DNA of 8,692 bases from NCBI GenBank assembly GCA_937973575.1, contig CALJKH010000033.1, positions 1-8,692 on the forward strand, read 5' to 3'. Below, in pieces: positions 1 through 4,666 of the stretch (position 1 is the first letter of the stretch; the number at the start of each line of letters is the position of its first letter). The stretch comes from an uncultured Solirubrobacterales bacterium (GTDB taxonomy: Bacteria; Actinomycetota; Thermoleophilia; Solirubrobacterales; Solirubrobacteraceae). The notes under the pieces were generated by a model. That model was given only the letters and a program-made list of their open reading frames with translations, was not told the origin of the DNA and searched no databases. The translations under genes were made by a program, and so were the position numbers.

Positions 1-213
1 GGCCAGAAGAAGGGATTCCGTGCTGCGACAGCCTTCTACAAGACGCTTACGAGCAAAGCGGACCTCCGATTCCGGGCTGTGCCATGGGCGCACGGGGCAG
101 AGCCAGCTCCATTCAACTTCGACTACTCATACAACTATCTGCCATCGGCATATGAGCGCCCGGGGCCAGTTATCTCCGTCTACAAACTGAAGGGCAGAGG
201 CTGCGGGCCTTGA
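1..213 (+). CDS. C-terminal fragment of a possible membrane glycosyltransferase
   Basis: Frame 1 is open from the window edge to a TGA at 211-213, giving the last 70 residues of a protein whose start lies outside. The visible part is soluble, basic and aromatic, with no membrane span. It ends in a segment containing FNFDYSYNYLPSAYERPGP followed by a short hydrophobic strand (VISVYKL). An ending of the type 'PGP-hydrophobic-Tyr-x-Leu' resembles the C-terminus of some family-39-like (lipid carrier dependent) membrane glycosyltransferases, and the glycan genes further along would fit. That assignment is weak because no catalytic region is visible. The reading frame itself is well supported: it is continuous and ends just before a good promoter for the next gene. 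The stop codon is part of that promoter's -35 box. Confidence 0.6.
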   Translation, partial: GQKKGFRAATAFYKTLTSKADLRFRAVPWAHGAEPAPFNFDYSYNYLPSAYERPGPVISVYKLKGRGCGP

Positions 214-245
214 CCGCGGGGCTAATTAGTACTTAGACTGGGTTT
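210..245 (+). promoter_or_regulatory. Leaderless promoter of the DUF6159 gene
   Basis: A -35 box TTGACC (210-215), an 18-base spacer and a -10 box TAGACT (234-239) lie directly upstream of the ATG at 246. Only six bases (240-245) separate the -10 box from the start codon. Transcription would therefore begin at or within a base or two of the A of ATG, so the mRNA would be leaderless. This matches the lack of any Shine-Dalgarno sequence. The -35 box contains the TGA stop of the preceding gene (211-213). Seen directly: boxes and spacing. Inferred: activity and leaderless start. Confidence 0.72.
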
Positions 246-1130
246 ATGGGCACAAGCTCCAAACCACCAGGGCGCTGGCGCCGCGGCTGGTACCTGACGA
301 AGGCAAGCTGGACGCTCCTTCGCAGCCACAAGTCGCTAATCGCCTTCCCGATCCTCGGGACAGTGTTCGCAGTCATCGCGGCACTGCTTATCTTCGCTCC
401 TGGAATTGCGATCTACGCAGCTGACCAGAAGGCAAGCTGGGCGATGATTCCGTTTGGCCTGCTCGCCGCCTACGCCGCCACCTTCTTCGCGATCTTCTTC
501 TCAGTAGCTCTCGCCTCATGCACGGCGAAGGCAATTGACGGCCAGCCGGTGACTGTCGGCTCGGGCATCGCTGATGCTCGAGCAAGGGTTGGCGTTATCG
601 CGGGATGGGCGCTGGTTCAACTCACCGTCGGCCTACTCCTCAATGCGATTCAGTCGTTCCTCAACGACAAGGGCGGTGGCGCGCTCGTCGCGGGCTTGGT
701 TCGCGGACTGGCTGGCTTCGCCTGGGCTCTCGCAACGTTCTTTGTGATCCCAGTGATTGCGCTTGAAGGGCTGACCCCAAAGGCTGCAGTCAAGAAGTCG
801 ATCGGAGTAATCAAGGAGCGATGGGGTGAAAGCGTTGTTGGCAACGCAGCGGTTGGCATCATCGGACTGCCGTTCATTCTGCTCTCCATGCTGTCCTTCG
901 CCGGGATGATCGGAGTCCATAAGAGCTCACTGGCGGCGGCAATCGCCTTCGCAGCCATCGGGGCGGTTCTCTTCTTCATCGGCATGCTGCTGACAAGCTC
1001 TCTGCAGGCTGTCTTCCGAGTAGTGCTGTTCCGTTATGCCCAAGACGGCAGCGTGCCGGCGGGCTGGGATGAGTCAGCCTTGGCAGCTGCCTTCCGCCCT
1101 AAGCGCTCGGGTAATCCGCTTACCCGCTAG
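246..1130 (+). CDS. DUF6159-type polytopic membrane protein
   Basis: A 294-residue integral membrane protein of unknown function. The N-terminus has a short basic region followed by an amphipathic segment (RGWYLTKASWTLLRSHKSL, about residues 13-31), then hydrophobic spans at about 32-58, 65-93, 114-136, 146-172, 200-224 and 230-256. The pattern 'KASWxxLRxxKxLxxFPxLG' at the start and the 'IPVIALEGLTPKAAVKKSI...RWGE' stretch in the middle (about 168-195) are what I associate with the DUF6159 family, which is common in actinobacteria and has no assigned reaction. The C-terminus is a short basic tail. ATG 246 is chosen because the promoter sits six bases upstream. The gene converges on the DUF2252 gene, and the stop codons overlap by four bases. 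Family recognition is from memory of the pattern; function is unknown. Confidence 0.85.
   Translation: MGTSSKPPGRWRRGWYLTKASWTLLRSHKSLIAFPILGTVFAVIAALLIFAPGIAIYAADQKASWAMIPFGLLAAYAATFFAIFFSVALASCTAKAIDGQPVTVGSGIADARARVGVIAGWALVQLTVGLLLNAIQSFLNDKGGGALVAGLVRGLAGFAWALATFFVIPVIALEGLTPKAAVKKSIGVIKERWGESVVGNAAVGIIGLPFILLSMLSFAGMIGVHKSSLAAAIAFAAIGAVLFFIGMLLTSSLQAVFRVVLFRYAQDGSVPAGWDESALAAAFRPKRSGNPLTR
1127..1130. other. Shared palindromic stop CTAG of two convergent genes
   Basis: The four bases CTAG supply TAG to the plus-strand DUF6159 gene (1128-1130) and TAG to the minus-strand DUF2252 gene (1129-1127). The two reading frames therefore overlap by four bases, and there is no intergenic terminator. 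A small hairpin (AGTTAC/GTAACT, 1136-1151) lies just past the plus-strand stop, inside the other gene. Confidence 0.9.
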
Positions 1131-2605
1131 ACGCCAGTTACAGCAGTAACTCGGCCCGACTTAACTGCTGCGACGAGGCGCTCGTAGTCCTCTTCGTTGG
1201 AGTCAGCGTAAGCCGCCGAGTAGGCGACGATCGCGTCGGCGAAGGCATCACCGTTGCCGACATAACCGCTGATCACTGCTGCGTCGCCCGCGCGCGCATG
1301 TGCCCGGGCGAGGGTCGCACCGCAAAGCTCTGCATAGCCGGCAAGTCGCTGGCCGTCCATTGTCGCCACGTCAGCTGAACCCTTCATGTCCCTCAGCTGG
1401 CGCACGTAATAGTCAAGTCGGCGTGGGCCGGTGCCAGTGATCCAACCAAGGAACGAATCGCTTGCAGCCTGCATCAGTCGCTGGCCGTGAACAACGCGCT
1501 CGCCATGGTTCGCGTAAACGCTCGCTCCGGCGTAGGGCTCCAAGACTGATTGCTGGGCCTCCTTGAGCTGGAGGAACAGTGGGTCATCGTCGCGGTCGCC
1601 CATCAGCAACATCATGAAAGCCTCAGTGCCAACAGAGCCAACGCCAACTACCTTGCGCGCGAAATCCTCAAGGTGGTAGCGCTCAAGGAGCGTCCGGCGG
1701 TCAGGCTGCAGGTTCGCAGCGTAATCCTTAAGCGCTTGACCAACGATGCCCGGAGCTTGCTGGTGTGTCTCGCCTGAGAACCGAACGATCGTCGGCGGCT
1801 CTTCGCGGATCCTGAATACTCCCTTGCCTTCCTCCTCGGTAAATCGTGCAAGAGCGCCGACTCCCGTTTTGCGCTTCGCCTTGTTGATTTCCTTCTGCGT
1901 CTGCTTGGCTGCTGAGCGGCGGCCGTCTTGCGCAACCAATGCCTCAATGTGGTCGAGGTCAATTCGCGTGTACCAAGTGTCGAGGAATCGGAGGCCAGCA
2001 AACATTGCGACCGACTGCTGGTAAGCCCGGACTGACGCGCGCACCGCATCGGCAGCCTCAATGCTTGAGAGCTTGTTGTCGCGGGCGGCAACTTCAATGC
2101 TTGCGGCGAGTCGCTTCAAGTCCCAATCGAACGGGGCGGGAAGAGTCTCGTCAAAGTCGTTTAGGTCAAAGATCAACCGGCGGTCAGGCGCTGCAAAGGC
2201 GCCGAAGTTGACTAGGTGGGCGTCACCACAACACTGGACTCGGATCCGCGTCGTTGCTGAGTGAGCCAGGTCCCAAGCCATGATCGCCGCCCCTCCGCGG
2301 AAGAAGGCAAACGGCGACTCAAGCATCCGCCCGTAGCGAATCGGAACGAGGTCGGGGACCCTGATTGCTGCCTGCTCTTCGAGGATGGCGATTGGGTCAG
2401 GCCGCTGCGTGTCGGGCTTCCACTTGCCGTGGGCGCTACGCGGCACGTCTTTGCGCAAATGCTTTCCGCGGGCGAGGCGATCACGCGTCGCTTGGGGAAA
2501 GTCTTTGGTCTCCGGGTCGTGGCTTTCTACCCCGCCCCAGTCGAAGAACCGGCGGGCGTCGTCGGCACCGAATCCTTCGGAAGCGCGTTTTTTCTGTGAG
2601 GCCAT
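1127..2605 (-). CDS. DUF2252 family protein, kinase-like fold
   Basis: A 492-residue, probably cytosolic protein without signal peptide or membrane spans. It carries the hallmarks of DUF2252: a PIRYGRMLESPFAFFRGGA block (residues 88-106), CCGDAHLVNFG (125-135), IFDLNDFDET (145-154) with WDLKRLA following (161-167), a VGVGSVGTEAFMMLL glycine-rich stretch in the middle, and GERVVHGQRLMQ plus SFLGW towards the C-terminus. GDAHxxNFG and FDLNDFD resemble the catalytic HGDxxxxN loop and the metal-binding D-F-D region of aminoglycoside/choline-kinase-like phosphotransferases. A phosphotransfer or nucleotide-binding role is therefore plausible, but no substrate is known to me. The first 65 residues are basic and look disordered. 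ATG 2605 is favoured because a -10 box lies exactly six bases upstream and there is no ribosome binding site. The gene is convergent with the DUF6159 gene. Confidence 0.9.
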   Translation of the reverse strand: MASQKKRASEGFGADDARRFFDWGGVESHDPETKDFPQATRDRLARGKHLRKDVPRSAHGKWKPDTQRPDPIAILEEQAAIRVPDLVPIRYGRMLESPFAFFRGGAAIMAWDLAHSATTRIRVQCCGDAHLVNFGAFAAPDRRLIFDLNDFDETLPAPFDWDLKRLAASIEVAARDNKLSSIEAADAVRASVRAYQQSVAMFAGLRFLDTWYTRIDLDHIEALVAQDGRRSAAKQTQKEINKAKRKTGVGALARFTEEEGKGVFRIREEPPTIVRFSGETHQQAPGIVGQALKDYAANLQPDRRTLLERYHLEDFARKVVGVGSVGTEAFMMLLMGDRDDDPLFLQLKEAQQSVLEPYAGASVYANHGERVVHGQRLMQAASDSFLGWITGTGPRRLDYYVRQLRDMKGSADVATMDGQRLAGYAELCGATLARAHARAGDAAVISGYVGNGDAFADAIVAYSAAYADSNEEDYERLVAAVKSGRVTAVTGV

Positions 2606-2641
2606 GTGCCGAGACTACCCGGCAATGGCGCTTTCGCTCAA
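2606..2641 (-). promoter_or_regulatory. Leaderless promoter of the DUF2252 gene
   Basis: Read on the minus strand: TTGAGC (2641-2636), an 18-base spacer, TAGTCT (2617-2612), six bases, then ATG (2605-2603). Spacer length and -10 to ATG distance are identical to those of the promoter at 210-245. The TGA inside the -35 box (2640-2638) is the stop codon of the upstream sugar-transferase gene. No Shine-Dalgarno sequence is present, which fits leaderless translation. Confidence 0.7.
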
Positions 2642-4083
2642 CGTCCGTGAAGGCCGAGGACGTAAATGCCTGTGCGGATAAGCATCTTCACGTCGCCCCA
2701 GAGCGACCAGTTGGTCACATAGAGGTAGTCGAGCGAGGCCATGTCGGTGATCGAAAATCGGGCCGCACTTCCCAGTTGCCAAGGTCCTGTCATGCCAGGC
2801 AGAACTGAGTAGCGGAACCTTGCCCAGCCGGAAAGAAGCATGTCTTCCTCTGGCACCAAGGGGCGCGGGCCGACGAGGCTCATGCTGCCCCCGATGACGT
2901 TGAACAGCTGGGGGAGTTCGTCAAGGCTCGTCCTACGCAGTACCCGGCCTACGCGCGTGAGGCGGGGGTCATCGGTGATCTTGAAGAGGCCATCTGATTC
3001 ATTCAGCGTCGCCAAGTGGGTGCGCTTCGAGTGAGAGCCATCAGACATCGTGCGGAACTTGATCATCGTGAACTGGAATTCGTCCTTGCCCACGCGGCGC
3101 TGGCGGTAGAGCGCCGGCCCAGGGGATTCGAGGCGGATGGCAAGGGCGATAGCGGCCATAACCGGAAGGAACAAAATGGTCAGGACGAATCCGAGCGTGA
3201 GGTCTAAGAACCTCTTGGTTAGGGCTGATGAACCAGTAAGGCGAGGGCGATGCATCCCCAACATCGTCAGGCCGACCAAGTCGTCCAGAGCCAACGATGT
3301 ACCTGCAACATCCTTGACCATCGGGACAACGCTTACCTTGATTCCCGAGCTGTTGATCGCTCGAGCAACCGACATATCCTCAGACTTTGAGGGTGCGACG
3401 ATTACTCGCTCAACCAAAAGCTGGTCGGTCAATTCTTCAACCTCGAGTGCCTTAGCAAGCGCGCTCTCGGGATCCTCTGGGAATTCGATCTGGCCAACGA
3501 CTTCAGCCCTGAAGGAGTGGGAGCGCTCAAACCTGACGGCTAGCTCGTCAGCCTTCGACTTCTCGCCGATCACAAGGCAGCGCTCGGGCGGAAGCCACTT
3601 GACGACCAATCTGCGGGTGATGCCACGGGCGAGGGTGATTAGAACTGTGATTCCGGCCAGCAGGGCAAGACGTTGATCGTGCCCGATATCGCCGCCGAAG
3701 ATATGGGGCTTCGCCAGCCACGACATGCCAACGATTACTGCAGCGAGGAGCAGGATGCGGGGCATCTCGTCCAGGGTCGTGTGCCTGAGGCGAGTGTCGT
3801 CGTTGTCATAGAGGCCGAGCAGCTTCGAAGTCATTGGGACTACGAGGAGGTAACTCAGTACAAGTGGGTGGATCAGATCGCCAGTGCCAAAGGCTGAGAC
3901 GACGAGCCAGATCATCAGCGCGGTGCATGTGAGGTCTGCGACCACGAGAGCACGACGGGTGAGGACGTCTCGCGCGTTAGCGCGGCGCTTACCTTCAGAC
4001 CCTGGTGCGGCAGGGGGAGTCGATTCGGCGAAGGACTTCTCGCGACGGGCGTCTCTTACTTTGATGTTGTCGGTTGTGCTCAT
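2638..4083 (-). CDS. Polyprenyl-phosphate sugar-1-phosphate transferase (exopolysaccharide initiation)
   Basis: A 481-residue membrane enzyme of the WbaP/WcaJ/EpsE type. It should transfer a sugar phosphate from a UDP-sugar to undecaprenyl phosphate, the first step in building a surface polysaccharide. A basic, disordered N-terminus (1-42) is followed by several membrane spans (about 45-152) and a nucleotide-binding-like module (about 168-260, starting CLVIGEKSKADEL). A further hydrophobic segment (about 293-317) precedes the bacterial sugar transferase domain (about 290-475). Conserved blocks are visible in order: KRFLDL (290-295), SPGPALYRQRRVG (320-332), KFRTM (342-346), DPRLTRVGRVLRRTSLDEL (372-390), SLVGPRP (402-408), PGMTGPWQ (429-436) and DYLYVTNWSLWGD (452-464). 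The catalytic Asp-Glu pair (DEL, 388-390) is intact, and the length is typical. The sugar specificity cannot be read. No clear ribosome binding site precedes ATG 4083. The stop codon is embedded in the next gene's promoter. Confidence 0.95.
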   Translation of the reverse strand: MSTTDNIKVRDARREKSFAESTPPAAPGSEGKRRANARDVLTRRALVVADLTCTALMIWLVVSAFGTGDLIHPLVLSYLLVVPMTSKLLGLYDNDDTRLRHTTLDEMPRILLLAAVIVGMSWLAKPHIFGGDIGHDQRLALLAGITVLITLARGITRRLVVKWLPPERCLVIGEKSKADELAVRFERSHSFRAEVVGQIEFPEDPESALAKALEVEELTDQLLVERVIVAPSKSEDMSVARAINSSGIKVSVVPMVKDVAGTSLALDDLVGLTMLGMHRPRLTGSSALTKRFLDLTLGFVLTILFLPVMAAIALAIRLESPGPALYRQRRVGKDEFQFTMIKFRTMSDGSHSKRTHLATLNESDGLFKITDDPRLTRVGRVLRRTSLDELPQLFNVIGGSMSLVGPRPLVPEEDMLLSGWARFRYSVLPGMTGPWQLGSAARFSITDMASLDYLYVTNWSLWGDVKMLIRTGIYVLGLHGR

Positions 4084-4117
4084 GGGTGCGGGGTGCTGAT
4101 TTGATTACTGGCAAACG

Positions 4118-4123
4118 ATTCTA
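4118..4123 (-). promoter_or_regulatory. Possible -10 box of the sugar-transferase gene
   Basis: TAGAAT on the minus strand lies 34 bases before the ATG at 4083, within the 123-base gap between this gene and the small secreted-protein gene. No convincing -35 hexamer is found at 16-18 bases. This is a weak call, supported mainly by the hairpin further upstream, which suggests that the gene has its own promoter. Confidence 0.3.
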
Positions 4124-4175
4124 GACATGCATTCCGAGCGATGCGCCAGTTCCCCGAGAGTTTCCCGAATGACGC

Positions 4176-4195
4176 CCCAGCTGGTGTCAGCTGGG
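4176..4195 (-). terminator. Hairpin after the small secreted-protein gene, without U-tract
   Basis: A perfect 8-bp inverted repeat, CCCAGCTG - 4-base loop - CAGCTGGG, begins 11 bases after the minus-strand stop codon at 4207-4209. It is GC-rich and compact, as in intrinsic terminators, but no run of T follows on the minus strand (next bases gcgtcattc). Such U-less hairpins are often proposed as terminators in high-GC actinobacteria. It could also act only as a 3'-end stabiliser, or be a protein-binding palindrome (CAGCTG core). Confidence 0.5.
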
Positions 4196-4206
4196 CGGCC
4201 AGTTGG

Positions 4207-4653
4207 CTAGTTGCTGCGGCGACGAGCGCGAGAAACCGCAAATGCGACTGCGCCAATCAGTCCGCCGATTAGGGCGGCAGGAAGGACGGGGCCAAGGCCG
4301 CCATCGCCATCAACCGAAGTCACAAGAGCGGTTGTCATCGATGGCACATGTACTGCGAGAACTTGAGAGCCTGCGCGCCCGGCCGAGCGGCTGCTTGGTG
4401 GCACGGTGGATGCGGTGACACGGGCAAAACGCTGGCCGCCGCTAGCTTCAAGTTGTGCGACCTCCTGCTGGGAGAGTCCGCTCTGCGACCTGTCATTACC
4501 GGTGTTGAGGTTGCCAGTAGCTGTAGGCACCTGCTCGATGTATTGGTCAATCCAAGGGTCACCAGTGACAGCAGTTGACGCTTGAGCCGGGCCAGCAAAT
4601 GCTGCCGAAGCGACTAGCGTGACCAGCAGTGGTGTGAGACTCTTGCGACGCAT
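4207..4653 (-). CDS. Small secreted protein with signal peptide and C-terminal membrane anchor
   Basis: A 148-residue protein I cannot assign to a named family. It begins with a classical signal peptide: MRRKS, a hydrophobic core (LTPLLVTLVASAAFA) and a likely cleavage site after AQA (residue 25). The mature part starts with a charged/aromatic stretch containing DPWIDQYIEQVPTATGN (about 32-48), then a Ser/Thr/Gln-rich linker. It ends in a hydrophobic segment (about 122-140, with a GxxxG-like IGGLIGA) and a basic tail RARRRSN. Signal peptide, exposed stalk, membrane span and Arg-rich tail resemble surface proteins with a C-terminal anchor or sorting tail, but no LPXTG-like motif is visible. 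ATG 4653 is preferred over an in-frame GTG at 4692 because it puts the basic residues at the very N-terminus. The neighbours are a glycan-initiating transferase and a Wzy/WaaL-like ligase, so a role in surface-polysaccharide export or attachment is an inference from context only. Confidence 0.75.
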   Translation of the reverse strand: MRRKSLTPLLVTLVASAAFAGPAQASTAVTGDPWIDQYIEQVPTATGNLNTGNDRSQSGLSQQEVAQLEASGGQRFARVTASTVPPSSRSAGRAGSQVLAVHVPSMTTALVTSVDGDGGLGPVLPAALIGGLIGAVAFAVSRARRRSN

Positions 4654-4666
4654 GGATGTCCACAGG

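Noticed and set aside
1136..1151. Short inverted repeat AGTTAC/GTAACT after the DUF6159 stop, as a terminator
   Set aside because: Only six mostly A-T pairs, no T-run, and it is located in the coding sequence of the opposite gene. Too weak to call.
2365..2808. Plus-strand frame spanning the DUF2252 promoter region
   Set aside because: It covers the ends of two good minus-strand genes and their promoter, and its translation is Arg/Gly/Ser-rich without recognisable features.
3137..3676. Open frame of 179 codons antisense to the sugar transferase
   Set aside because: Ser/Thr/Arg-rich low-complexity translation with no motif or ribosome binding site; it shadows a well-supported gene.
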